From Rebecca billardiae RCC1528 (taxonomy: Eukaryota > Haptophyta): DNA of 64,000 bases. Within the stretch, counting starts at the first letter, position 1; each line of letters begins with the position of its first letter. The translations under genes were made by a program, and so were the position numbers. The notes beneath the pieces are model-generated. The model was not told the origin of the DNA, ran no database searches, and worked only from the letters and a program-made list of their open reading frames with translations. Where the stretch lies: assembly GCA_965240325.2 (NCBI GenBank), contig OZ251242.1:124001-188000 (forward strand), written 5' to 3'. Positions 33,010-42,221 of this stretch are shown here, piece after piece.

Positions 33010-35445
33010 ATGGCGCTCGACCTGCTCGCGGCGGCCGCGTGCGACCAGCCCTCCGAGGCGCCGCCGCCCGTCCTCGCCGCGCCGCGCCCCCGCGACGACG
33101 AGCACGCGGGCGCGCCCGCGCGCAGCGTGCGGCGCAAGCTTGCCGCTGACGGCGCGCACGCGGGCGCGAGCAGCGCGCAGCGGGCGGCGCCAACGGGCAG
33201 GCCGACGGCCGCGTCACCTCGGCCCGCGAGCGCCGAGAAGCCGCGCGCCGACACGCCCACGCCGTGCGCCCGGCCGCCGCCCAAGGCGCTCGGGCTGGGC
33301 GCGTGGTGTGCGCACAGCAGACACACCTCGATCGCTCCGGCGCCGGCGGCGCAGCCCGCGCCGGCGCAGGTGAGCGTGAGCGTGGCGCCGGCGGGGGCGT
33401 CGCGCGGCGAGTACGCCGTGCCGACCCCCACCGCCTCGGCCCACGCCGCACAGCCCGCGTGGGGCGGGGCCGCGCGGCCGTGCGCACCGCTTTGCCTCCC
33501 TGGCCTCGCGGCGGGCGCTGTGCTCATGCGGCCCTCTGAGTCCGGGAGCGCTCCCGGACTGCAGCTCATGCGGCTGCCGCTGCAGCAGCCGCAGAGGCGC
33601 GGCGCGGCGCAGCTGCCCTCGGCGAGGGCGCACGCGGGGCAGCCGCACGCGGCGCAGCCGCGCCAGCAGCCCGTCCGGCTGCTGCCTCAGCCCGCCGCGC
33701 CGGCGCAGCCGCCATTGCAGCCGTGCCACGCTCCAGCGCGCCCGGGCGGCGCGGCCGCTACGGCGCACGCGCCGCCGCATGGCGGCGGCGCCGGCGCACA
33801 TGCCGGCGCGCTTCCGGGCCCGCGCGTGCTTATGGGCGCGCCGCCGCCCGTCGACGCGCAGCGCCACGCGCCGCGCGTGCACGCGCCGCGCGCGGGCTCG
33901 GCGGGCGGCGGCGCGGGCGGCGGCGCGGGCGGCGGCGCGGGCGGCGGCGCGGGCGGCGGCGCGGGCGGCGGCTTCCGGCTGTTGCTGCCGGCGCCCGTGG
34001 CGCAGCGGACGTCGGCGGCGGCGGCGGCGCACGGCACGGCGCAGCACACGCGGCCCGTTGCGTTGGGCGTGAGCATGCCGGTGCACCCGCACCCGCCGAT
34101 CAGGCTGCAGCCCACCTGCGCCTCAACCGCCGCCGCCGCGGCCGCCGCCGCCGCCGCTGCCTCCGCCTCGTCGAACGCGCTGTGCGCGGCCGCGCCGCAC
34201 TGCGCGGCCGCGCGGCGAGCGCAGCCGGCGCAGCTGCGGCAGCTGCAGCAATGGCAGCAGCTGCAGCTACTGCTCGCGTCGCAGCAGCAGGGGCAGCAGG
34301 GGCAAGGCCCGCTGCTGCTCCCGCAGCTGCCGCCGCCGCCGCCGGCGCAGCCGCCGGCCGGCGCAGCGCGGAGGCAGCAGCTTGCGGCCGCCGGGCCACC
34401 GCCACCGCCGCCAACTTCCAGATCGCTCGCGGCTGCGGCCGCGCTGCCCCCCGCTGGGGCGTGGCTCTCACCGCCCGCGCCGCCGAGCGCGGGGCAGCTC
34501 TCGCCGCCGCCACCCGTCACTCTTGCCTTGCCGCCCCCGGCCGGCGCGCCCGCCGCCGCCGCGCCCGCGTGGCCCACCCGGCACGGCGCGCCGCGCGCGC
34601 CTACTGCCCCCGCGCCCTGCGGCAGCCCGGCTGCAGAGGGTGCGTACCTCTCGGACTCGTCGACGGGCGCGCCGGAGGCGGCGGCGTGCTGGCCCCGGGC
34701 GCGGTGCGCGGGCGCGGCGGCGCCCGCAGCCGCGGGCGTGCCGTGCGCCGCGCCGGCGGCCGCGCCTGTGCTGCTGCTCGCGCGCGCGCGGGACGCGGGC
34801 GCGCCCGCGGCCGCCGCGCCGCCGCCGCCACCTCCGCTCTCTCTTGCAGCGATGCCGCCGCCGCTGCCGCCGCCGCCGCGCCCCGCGCCGGCCAGGCTGG
34901 GCCCGGACCTGGGCGGGCGGATGGGCACCGAGTGCGAGTCCGAGCTCGAGGCCCCGTGCCCCGGCTCGCCCGTGCACGCCGCCTCCGCCGCCGCGCCGGG
35001 CGGCGGCGTGCACACCGCTCGCAAGATCAGGACGACGCGCCAGCCCAAGTCTGCGTTTGTCGGCGTCTCCTCGCGCTCCGACGGCAAGTACAAGGCGGTG
35101 GTGGTGTTCCAGGGGCAGTCGATCTTCATCGGCGCGTTCGGCTCCGAGGGCGAGGCCGCGCTGCACTACGACGCCGTCGCCGCGCCCCTCGGCAAGCGCG
35201 TGAACGACGACGAGCGCGCGCGCACGCTGTGCGAGCGCTTTGACGAGGAGACGCGCGCGATCGCGGCCGCGGTGCGCGACGTGGACCACGCGCTCGTGCG
35301 CACGCTGGCCAAGGTGGTGTGCGCCCGGGTCGCGGCGGAGGCGCGGCCGACGCCGCCGCTGCCCATGCCACCGCCGCAGGCCGCGGGTGCGGCGGACGCC
35401 ACGACGCCGCCGCCCACGGCCGCGCCCGCCGCAGCAGCTCGATAG
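33010..35445 (+). CDS. AP2-domain DNA-binding protein
   Basis: A single exon gives 811 aa. The frame extends upstream only from a TTG, so ATG 33010 (G at -3 and +4) is the start. The AP2/ERF fold is at about residues 672-735: SAFVGVSSRSDGKYKAVVVF, then FIGAFGSEGEAALHYDAVA, which keeps the YRGV-like strand (FVGV), the aromatic core and the AA-x-x-YD helix typical of AP2. AP2 domains bind DNA and usually regulate transcription. The remaining 670 N-terminal residues are Pro/Gln/Ala/Gly-rich and disordered, with a (GGGA)n tract at nucleotides 33898-33970, Gln-rich blocks resembling activation regions, and poly-Pro. A single AP2 copy is present. Target genes cannot be inferred. Confidence 0.9.
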   Translation: MALDLLAAAACDQPSEAPPPVLAAPRPRDDEHAGAPARSVRRKLAADGAHAGASSAQRAAPTGRPTAASPRPASAEKPRADTPTPCARPPPKALGLGAWCAHSRHTSIAPAPAAQPAPAQVSVSVAPAGASRGEYAVPTPTASAHAAQPAWGGAARPCAPLCLPGLAAGAVLMRPSESGSAPGLQLMRLPLQQPQRRGAAQLPSARAHAGQPHAAQPRQQPVRLLPQPAAPAQPPLQPCHAPARPGGAAATAHAPPHGGGAGAHAGALPGPRVLMGAPPPVDAQRHAPRVHAPRAGSAGGGAGGGAGGGAGGGAGGGAGGGFRLLLPAPVAQRTSAAAAAHGTAQHTRPVALGVSMPVHPHPPIRLQPTCASTAAAAAAAAAAASASSNALCAAAPHCAAARRAQPAQLRQLQQWQQLQLLLASQQQGQQGQGPLLLPQLPPPPPAQPPAGAARRQQLAAAGPPPPPPTSRSLAAAAALPPAGAWLSPPAPPSAGQLSPPPPVTLALPPPAGAPAAAAPAWPTRHGAPRAPTAPAPCGSPAAEGAYLSDSSTGAPEAAACWPRARCAGAAAPAAAGVPCAAPAAAPVLLLARARDAGAPAAAAPPPPPPLSLAAMPPPLPPPPRPAPARLGPDLGGRMGTECESELEAPCPGSPVHAASAAAPGGGVHTARKIRTTRQPKSAFVGVSSRSDGKYKAVVVFQGQSIFIGAFGSEGEAALHYDAVAAPLGKRVNDDERARTLCERFDEETRAIAAAVRDVDHALVRTLAKVVCARVAAEARPTPPLPMPPPQAAGAADATTPPPTAAPAAAAR
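33539..33560. repeat. 22-bp perfect palindrome in AP2 coding sequence
   Basis: The half-site AGTCCGGGAGC is followed directly by its exact reverse complement, with no spacer. It is translated within ESGSAPGL in the disordered N-terminus. Confidence 0.95.
33898..33970 (+). repeat. GGCGGCGCGGGC-type tandem repeat, (GGGA)n
   Basis: Five near-identical 12-bp units encode Gly-Gly-Gly-Ala repeats in the AP2-domain protein. Confidence 0.93.
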
Positions 35446-36693
35446 CCGCCGGCCGCGCGTCGGCGTCGCGCGCGCTGACGTCATCGGCTGATCGCGTCCG
35501 AGCCCGAGGCTAGAAGGCGCGTGCGCGCATATGTATCAGCATACTGCATCACCAGTAGTGTCAGCATCGATGTATGATCACGTCCGCGAGCGGTCGCGGC
35601 AGATCCGAGATCGAGCGGCCACAGCATCACGGTGACTGTCGTCTGACTGACTACGGCACGACTCGTCGACTACAGCTGCGTGCCCGTTACAGCGCGCGTC
35701 GCCCGGTCGCCGCGCTACTGCCGCTGCGACTCGGACTCTGCATCACCGTCTGCGCCTGCGGACTCGGTCCGTGCGGCCCGTGACCGCGTGACCCGGTCGC
35801 CTCCGTCGGTCTCGGAGTCGGAAGGAAGTAGTATAGCATCAGTAGTCCGCGCAGAATGGCGGGCGGTGTCCGGTCGTCGTCGTCATGCACTCATTCTATG
35901 ATTTAACGACACAGGTAGGACGACGCGGGTCTCCTGATTCGTCGGCGGCAGTGCCCGATCGTCGACACGAAGTCGGCGTTGGTGGCAGAGCATAGCCTGC
36001 ACCGCGATCGTAAAGCTTGAGCGCGGCCTTGAGCTGCTGGAGCGCGATCCACCTGCGCTGCGCGGCTCGCATGGCCCTGCTGTGCCCCGAGCGAGGGCGA
36101 TGGTGCAGGTCCGGATGTCAGCTGGCAGTCTCAGCCGCTGGTAGCAGCTGGTCGAGCCTGCCCCGTGCTCCCCGAGCGGTCGCGTACGCGCCTGCCGCTC
36201 GAGCCAGCTGGCTGGCTGGCGGCGGCTGGCGCTGCGGCGTCGTCCAGGGTGCGCCTTCGTCCGGCCGCTGCTGCGGCAGCTCCTCGTCGTCCAAGTCGTC
36301 GCCCGGGGGCGAGTCTCGGTCCTCGTGGAGCGGGCACTATATGTCGTCGACCGAAGGCTAACATATTACATAAACAGTGAACACTCTCTGTCACGACTCA
36401 ACTCGCGGGGCCGCGGCATAAGACGCGGCGGAGTTCCCGCGCGAGGCTGAGTGATATATATGCTGCTGCCGCCACACTGACTGGGTGGAGCCTGCGCAGC
36501 TCGCTGAGCTCAAGCTGGACCAGCTGGTGCCAGACCGTGCTGTCAGCAGGCGACAGCGGGCGCGGCGCGGCTGCTGCACGGAAAGCTGACCGTCCGCGCG
36601 CCGGTCGACGACGGTCGCGGCCCCCTGCCGGTCACGGATGGCCGAGGTGTGCGCGTTCATCGTTGGCTTGAACCACGCGGAAGCCGAGGCGGA
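35446..36693. other. Convergent intergenic region, no gene
   Basis: This 1.25-kb region lies between the AP2 gene (+) and the small secreted protein (-). Composition is lower in GC with scattered AT patches (35835-35925, 36340-36390, 36450-36470). Frames are short and unlike known families. It likely holds 3' UTRs for both genes. Confidence 0.45.
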
Positions 36694-37161
36694 CTACTCT
36701 GGGAGCGAGCACTCGCACCCGCGCCACGAAGGCACGTGGACCGTCCCGACGCCGCTCTCGTACCGGCAGGCGAGGTAGAGCAGCGTCGTCTCGTCCTGGA
36801 TGCCTGTGCCCGTCGGGTCGTCGCACGTGCATGCCACGCGGCACTGCGGGGCCGAGCTCCCCGCGGGGCTGGTGCACCACGTGCAGTCCGGGTCCGTTTC
36901 GCACTGCGTCATGGAGAGCGAGGGGCACTTGCGGAAGACGTCTTCGGCCGGGCAAACCGTGCACGGGCCCTCCCACAAGCCGCCGTCGTCGTCGTCGTCG
37001 TCGCCGCCGGACCCATCGTCGTTGGGACTAGATGGAGACAGATTGGGCGTCGGCATGGGCGTCGGAGTAGGCGTAGCGGGCTCGGGGTTGTGGTGGAAGT
37101 GGCCGAATGCGCTTGCTCGTGCGCACAGCGCCAGCGCGATCGCGAATATGAAGGCCTTCAT
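36694..37161 (-). CDS. Small secreted Cys-rich protein
   Basis: A single exon gives 155 aa. An in-frame ATG exists upstream at 37317, but ATG 37161 opens a textbook signal peptide (MKAFIFAIALALCARASAFG) and is preferred. After a Thr/Pro linker (TPTPTPMPTP) and an Asp-rich stretch (seven to nine acidic residues), the C-terminal domain has cysteines in the order CTVC, KC, QC, CTWC, C, CTC, C and CEC, suggesting about five disulfides. No family recognised. The linker and acidic run suggest an extracellular, possibly calcium- or wall-associated protein. Function is unknown. Confidence 0.75.
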   Translation of the reverse strand: MKAFIFAIALALCARASAFGHFHHNPEPATPTPTPMPTPNLSPSSPNDDGSGGDDDDDDGGLWEGPCTVCPAEDVFRKCPSLSMTQCETDPDCTWCTSPAGSSAPQCRVACTCDDPTGTGIQDETTLLYLACRYESGVGTVHVPSWRGCECSLPE

Positions 37162-37566
37162 GTCGCCTGGCTGAGGGTGGGCGGGTGGCCGGCCCGGGCG
37201 GGCGCCTCTCGGCTCTCCGCCACCGGCGGCCGGACGGTCCGGTGGGTTCCAGAATCTGAAATCCAGAAACAGGCCAAACGGGTTCGAAGCCGCGCCAGGC
37301 TGGCCGACGATTTTCATGACACGGCGGGGACCTGGACGCGCGTGGACCCATCAAGGGCCGGCCGGGCTCTCGCCAGCGGCGCGTATATGCTGGCGCACGC
37401 CGTTGAAGAGCATGGCGAGATTCCGCCATCCCGGCGTATGCGAGGACAGCCGACAGAGAGCAGGGCGGCCGATGAGCGCCAAGCTTGCCGCGTGGCCCCG
37501 CCTCAGCGAGTAGTGCGGAGTGGCCAGTGGCGGCGGAGTGCGCCTCGGGATCAGTGCCGACGGCCG
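37162..37566. other. Spacer between two minus-strand genes
   Basis: This 405-bp stretch has no supported gene. It contains the tRNA-binding-domain gene's 3' end and the small secreted protein's 5' region. A GGTTCGAAGCC word near 37279 was checked as a tRNA B box and rejected. Confidence 0.45.
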
Positions 37567-38115
37567 TCATGCGCCACCGTCCTCGTCGTCCACCGCATCG
37601 TCCGCCGCGCCCGCCGGTGCGCCCGTCGCCGTCGTGGCCTGCTTCTTGGCCTCTCGCTCCGCCTTCCGCGCCGCTGCCGCCGCCTTCTTCTCCTCCTTGC
37701 TCAACTTCTTGGCGAACAGGGGCTGCACCTCGGCGGCGGGCGGCGCGGGCGCCGCGTCCGCGGGCTGGTCGAGGCGCGGGCGGCTGGCGGGCGGCGGGTC
37801 TCCCGGGGCGAAGGAGCCCGGCACGAGCGCCGCGGTGCCGGCGCCACCGCCCACCCAGCCCAGCATCGGCGCGTCGCACAGCATGCCCTCGCTCGGCACG
37901 CCGCGGATCGTCGCCTTGGTGACCGCCTCGCCACGCACGACCGCGCCGACCTGCGCGACGACGACGCGCTTGTCGGCCTGCACGTTGGGCGCGTTGGTGA
38001 CGATCTGCAGCGTCCGCTCGCCACCGACGTCCACGGACAGCCGCTTCAGGCTGTCCGACACCGCCTCGCACTCGAGCACGAGCCCGACGACGACGCGCTC
38101 GTCGAGGTCCGCCAT
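37567..38115 (-). CDS. tRNA-binding (YtpR/EMAP-type OB-fold) domain protein
   Basis: A single exon gives 182 aa from ATG 38115. Residues about 30-95 (LQIVTNAPNVQADKRVVVAQ, then VTKATIRGVPSEGMLCDAP and LGW) carry the characteristic pattern of the tRNA-binding OB-fold found in YtpR, in the N-terminus of bacterial PheRS beta and in EMAP-II-like proteins. The segment RGVPSEGMLC is diagnostic. The rest is a Pro/Ala linker and a Lys/Glu-rich helix (LSKEEKKAAAAARKAE). The stand-alone domain with a basic tail suggests an RNA-binding or tRNA-synthetase-associated cofactor, possibly organellar, but no targeting peptide is clear. The start codon is only 195 bp from the divergent sirtuin. Confidence 0.85.
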   Translation of the reverse strand: MADLDERVVVGLVLECEAVSDSLKRLSVDVGGERTLQIVTNAPNVQADKRVVVAQVGAVVRGEAVTKATIRGVPSEGMLCDAPMLGWVGGGAGTAALVPGSFAPGDPPPASRPRLDQPADAAPAPPAAEVQPLFAKKLSKEEKKAAAAARKAEREAKKQATTATGAPAGAADDAVDDEDGGA

Positions 38116-38310
38116 CCTGCCGACGCCCGCCGTGCGGTTTCGCACCGGACGCGCCCAACGGCCAAATGCCGCGGAAGCCGCGACTGGTCCTGCTCGCGAG
38201 GTCCTGCCGTCCTGGCCGCAGGCGCAGGACCGGGCAGCACGGCAGCGCGCGTCCGCCCCTCGGCGCTTTTCGAGCAGCGCGGCGCCCCGCCCGCACGCGC
38301 GCAGGCCGGC
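38116..38310. promoter_or_regulatory. Head-to-head intergenic region, tRNA-binding protein and sirtuin
   Basis: 195 bp between divergent start codons; a likely shared bidirectional promoter. No core promoter motif can be named with confidence. Confidence 0.55.
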
Positions 38311-39695
38311 ATGGATCTGCACGACCTGCGGGGCGTGGTGGAGGACGTGGTCACTCGCGCCCTCTCCCTCGTCCGCCCCTCCGCCCCGGAAGCCGCCGCG
38401 CCCGCCGCGCCGCCATCGTCCGAGCTCCCGGACGACGAGCACGTCGCGGCGCTGCTGCGGCGCGCGGAGAAGGTGATCGTGATGGTGGGCGCCGGGCTGT
38501 CGACGGCGGCGGGGATCCCGGACTTCCGCACGCCGGGCACGGGGCTGTACTACCAGCTCGAGAAGTACGAGCTGCCCAGCCCGCAGGCCATTTTCTCGAT
38601 CGATTATTTCCGCGCGCGGCCGGAGCCGTTCCACCTGCTGGCGCGCGAGATGTGGCCGGGCAACTTCGCGCCGACGGAGGCGCACGCGTTCCTCCGGCTG
38701 CTCGCGGAGAAGGGCAAGCTGCTCCGCGTGTACACGCAGAACATCGACGGCCTCGAGCGCCTCGCCGGCGTGCCGCCCGACCGGCTCGTCGAGTGCCACG
38801 GCACGTTTGCGAGCGCGCACTCGATTGGGCCCGAGCCGAAGCAGTTTGACATCGGCTGGTACAAGGCGCAGCTCGACGCGGGGAGCACGGAGATCCGCTG
38901 CCCCGACACCGGCGCGCTCGTCAAGCCGGTCCGCGCCCGCGCGCGCCGCACGCGCCCGCGGCCACGCGCCCGCCGCGCGCGTGCCGTGTGCGCGCGTGCG
39001 CGCCTCGCCGCACCCTCACCCAACCCTATACCCTAACCCTAACCCTAACCCTCACCCTCACCCAACCCTATACCCTATACCCTAACCCTAACCCTCACCC
39101 AACCCTATACCCTAACCCTAACCCCCCTAACCCTAACCACCGGTTGGGTGGTTGGCCTCAGGACATCGTCTTCTTCGGCGAGTCGCTGCCCGCGCACTTC
39201 GGCCCGAGCGTCGCGGCGGACTTCCCGCAGTGCGACCTGCTGCTCATCATCGGCACGAGCCTCACCGTGATGCCCTTCGCCGGACTCGTCTCCAGAGTCC
39301 GGGAGTCGGTGCCCAGAGTCCTGGTGAACATGACGATGGCGGGCGAGGGCCGGCTGCGGCTGCGAGGGCAGCAGGAGCAGGAGCCGGCGGCGGAGGAGGA
39401 GGAGGGGGCGGAGGGGGCGGGCGGTTTCGACCCGTTCGCCGCGGCGCTCGTCGAGGACCGACGCCCGCACAACGACGTCGCCCTGCTCGGCGACTGCCAG
39501 GCCAGCGCGCGCCGGCTCGCCGAGCTGGCTGGGTGGGGCCCTGAGCTGCGCGCGCTGGCAGCCAAGCAGGCGAAGGCGCACGGCGCGCGCGCGGCGGGCG
39601 GCGGGGCGCCCGCGGCGGCGGGCGGCGGCGCGGCGGCGGCCGCGTCGAGCGCGGATGCGCTCGCGGGCGCGATGAGCAGGCTGGGCGTCGAATGA
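38311..39695 (+). CDS. Sirtuin (SIR2-family NAD-dependent deacylase), class I-like
   Basis: Exons 38311-38928 and 39162-39695 give 383 aa; the 233-bp intron is phase 0. Sirtuins remove acyl groups from lysines using NAD. NAD-binding motifs are intact: GAGLSTAAGIPDFR near residue 60, TQNIDGLE near 142, and the catalytic histidine H163 in ECHGTF. The join gives LVKP|DIVFFGESLP, a SIRT2-type signature, followed by IIGTSLTV. The small zinc-binding module is altered: where family members have two Cys-x-x-Cys pairs, this segment has HSIGPEPKQFDIGWYK and only one cysteine (RCPDTG). An acidic Glu run and an Ala/Gly tail follow the domain. The intron carries telomere-like repeats. Deacylase activity is inferred from the preserved NAD site. 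Confidence 0.93.
39011..39138 (+). repeat. Interstitial telomere-like repeat in sirtuin intron
   Basis: About 128 bp of degenerate CCCTAA units occur, mixed with CCCTATA, CCCTCACC and CCCAACC variants. The C-rich strand is the sense strand of the gene. It fills more than half of the 233-bp intron and ends about 23 bp before the acceptor. Confidence 0.97.
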
Positions 39696-40259
39696 CGTGC
39701 CGCGGCTGCCGCGGCTGCCATCGCCGCCCCCGCCCGCCCGTGCGCAGCGCCGGCCCGTGCGCCGCGCCCGCTCGTGCGCCGCGGCCGACTGACTGCGGCC
39801 GCGCCGTCGCTGCTCCGGGCGAGCCGCTACCTGTCAGCCTGTCCGTGGCAGGGGTGGACGAGCGGACACCCCGCCTAGGCCGGGCCGTACCGGGCGCGAG
39901 GCGCCCCGCGCCCACGCCCGGCGCCCAGCCGCGCTGCGCGGGCGTGCGGACGGACAGTCAGTCGCGCGGGCGACGAGGCTTCGGCCGTCGTGTGGCGCGC
40001 GTGGCTGTGGCGCGCGGGCCCCGCCTCAGCCGATGGCGATGGCTCCGCGGCGCCGCCTTTTTGATGCGGCAGGCGGCCAGGTCACAGGTCGCGTGGCTGC
40101 GACGGCGCTCTGGCACCGTGCCGTGCACGGCGTATACGCTCGGTGCCGCGGTGGAGGGGAGCGGCAAGTGCTGCCGGCGTCGTCGGCATCAGTCGAGCTC
40201 GCCTCCGCCTGAGAGCCAGCCGGGGCCGAAGCTGGGAGAGCCGGGTGGCGAGAACTGCT
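39696..40259. other. Intergenic region upstream of GT61 gene
   Basis: 564 bp between two plus-strand genes, with no supported frame. The immediate upstream part (40200-40259) is the likely 5' UTR of the glycosyltransferase. Confidence 0.4.
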
Positions 40260-42221
40260 ATGCTGCGCACGCTCGTTGTTTTGATGCGCTTTTATTATCC
40301 GGCGCGGCGCGTGCGCGTGGGGATGCCGAAAAGAAGAAAACTAGGGTCAACTGCCGAGCGGAACCCGACGCCTTTCGCACGAGCGATGCTGGCGGAAGTG
40401 CGCGCCGACGAGCCGGCGGCGACGCCGTGGCAGCGCTGCGTGCGGCTCGGCGTGCCGCTGGCGACGGCCGCGCTGATCGGCGCGCTCATGTACGCCTCCG
40501 CGACCCACGGGCCCGGACTCGCCACGCTCGTGCCCCTCGAGAACGTCCGGCTCGAGACGGCGGTCCGGCGCGGCGTGCGGTTCGCGCCTGCGAGCATCGA
40601 GCCGCGCAGCGTGCGGTGCGAGCCGTTCGCGATGGACGCGAACGCGAGCGTGCGTGAGCGGATGCACCAGCGCATTCTCACCGCCGGCGTGGCACGCGCC
40701 ATGCCCGGCGCCGCCGCGCCGCCGGCGCCGCGCGCGCGCACGCGCTGCTCAATGCGAGCGTGCGACGGCGCGGGCACGCGGCACGTCCTGAGCGCGCAGG
40801 ACGCGTGCTGGTTCAACCGCACGCTGTACCTGCTTTCCGACCGCGATGCACCGCCCGCGCTCATCCACACCCGGCCGATCGGCCCGCCGGCCAAGTCCGG
40901 CTCGCGCGCGCGCCGCCGCATCCGCTACTCGGTTGCGGAGGTGGCGGGCGGGGCAGAGGCGGTGCCCGCTGCCGCGCGCGTCTGGCTGCCGGGCACGTGG
41001 GTGCTGCTCACGCCCGAGTTCAAGTTCGGGCAGCGCAACATGTTCCACGCCATCCTCGAGGACCTCGCGATGCTCACGCACGTCCTCCAGTGCGCGCGCG
41101 CCGCGCCACGCGGCGCCGAGACGAATTATTTATTGCTCGAGTCCCGGAAAATGCTCTCGAACAACACGGTGGGTCGGCTGTGGGAGCTGGCGACGGACGG
41201 CGGGCGCAGCTGGTACGTGCCCACGGCGGAGGGCGAGCGCACGGCGTTCTGCTTCCGCCGCGCGCACGTCGACGCGTGGGTCTCCGCCGCCGACCTCCCC
41301 AGCGGCGACGTGGCGCGCGCCGAGGCGGCCTGCGAGCGCTCGCGCCGCGCGGACGCGGACTCGGCGCGCGGCGGCGGCGGCGGCGGCAGCGGCGGCGGCG
41401 GCGCGGAGGGCGGCGGCGCGGGCGCGCACTCGTGGGAGGGCTGGCCCGCGCCCGAGGCCTCGCGCTTCCGCGGGCTCGACGACGTGGTCGCCACCGCGCG
41501 CCGCCGGCTGCGCGTGCCGCCGCGCCCAGACCTCGTCGCGTCCGCGCGCTGGGCCGCGCCGCGCGTCACTGTGGTCCACCGGCTGTCCAACCGGCGGATT
41601 CTCAACGTGGACCTCCTGGCGGAGGCGCTGGCGGGCGAGGGGATGGCGGTGACGGTGGCGTCGCTCGAGTGCCTGCCGCTCGAGGCGCAGCTCGCGCTCG
41701 TCTCCAACTCGTCCACCCTCCTCGGCATCCACGGCGCGGGCCTCTCCCTCGGGCACACGCTCCCGGCCGACGCGGCCGTGCTCGAGCTGCGCACGGCGCC
41801 GTGCGCGGAGGAGGCGCGCGGCGTGCCGTACCAGATGCGCAGGGCGGCGCGGATCGTGCCCGCGCCGCGCGAGGCGGTGATGCCCACGCGCGACTGCCCG
41901 CCGCCGTGGAAGTACAACTCGCGCGAGCGCGACGGCATCGCCGACATCGCCGCCGTACTGGACGCCATCTATGAGCTCGACCCAGTCGCCTCGCAGGCGC
42001 CGCAGTGGGCGGCCAACCGCACGCGCTGGCTGGGCGGCCGCGGCCGCGGCGCGCGCGGCGGCGGCGTGGCGCGGCGCGCGCTGCGAGGGGCCGGGGCACC
42101 GCGGCGCGCAGCTGCCTCTGCCTCGTCGGGTGTTCACCCCGGCGGCCATCAGCCGACGCGCGCCCGCCGCGACGCGTGGCGCCGGGCCGACGAGGGCGGC
42201 GATCACGAGCAGCTGGTGTAG
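40260..42221 (+). CDS. Type II membrane glycosyltransferase, GT61 family
   Basis: A single exon gives 653 aa from ATG 40260; in-frame ATGs at 40284 and 40323 are alternatives that keep the whole protein fold. A short basic cytosolic segment (MPKRRK) precedes one signal-anchor helix (LGVPLATAALIGALMYA, near residue 62-78), typical of Golgi enzymes. The lumenal part contains GT61 (DUF563) features: FGQRNMFHAILED with a conserved His in the first half, an internal Gly-rich linker, then RLSNRRILN and the hallmark LLGIHGAGLSLGHTL near residue 490. Paired cysteines and several Asn-x-Ser/Thr sites fit a secreted domain. GT61 enzymes add sugars such as xylose, GlcNAc or arabinose; the donor here cannot be told. 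The Arg/Gly tail after residue 590 is disordered. Confidence 0.88.
   Translation: MLRTLVVLMRFYYPARRVRVGMPKRRKLGSTAERNPTPFARAMLAEVRADEPAATPWQRCVRLGVPLATAALIGALMYASATHGPGLATLVPLENVRLETAVRRGVRFAPASIEPRSVRCEPFAMDANASVRERMHQRILTAGVARAMPGAAAPPAPRARTRCSMRACDGAGTRHVLSAQDACWFNRTLYLLSDRDAPPALIHTRPIGPPAKSGSRARRRIRYSVAEVAGGAEAVPAAARVWLPGTWVLLTPEFKFGQRNMFHAILEDLAMLTHVLQCARAAPRGAETNYLLLESRKMLSNNTVGRLWELATDGGRSWYVPTAEGERTAFCFRRAHVDAWVSAADLPSGDVARAEAACERSRRADADSARGGGGGGSGGGGAEGGGAGAHSWEGWPAPEASRFRGLDDVVATARRRLRVPPRPDLVASARWAAPRVTVVHRLSNRRILNVDLLAEALAGEGMAVTVASLECLPLEAQLALVSNSSTLLGIHGAGLSLGHTLPADAAVLELRTAPCAEEARGVPYQMRRAARIVPAPREAVMPTRDCPPPWKYNSRERDGIADIAAVLDAIYELDPVASQAPQWAANRTRWLGGRGRGARGGGVARRALRGAGAPRRAAASASSGVHPGGHQPTRARRDAWRRADEGGDHEQLV

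Noticed and set aside
37265-37300. tRNA-like B box GGTTCGAAGCC
   Set aside because: No A box, acceptor stem or anticodon arm can be folded around it at the right spacing. A similar word at 46708 lies inside the EF-hand coding sequence.
39011-39138. Chromosome end or assembly join at the telomere-like repeats
   Set aside because: The sirtuin reading frame resumes exactly after the repeat with the expected family sequence, so the array is intronic and not a terminus.
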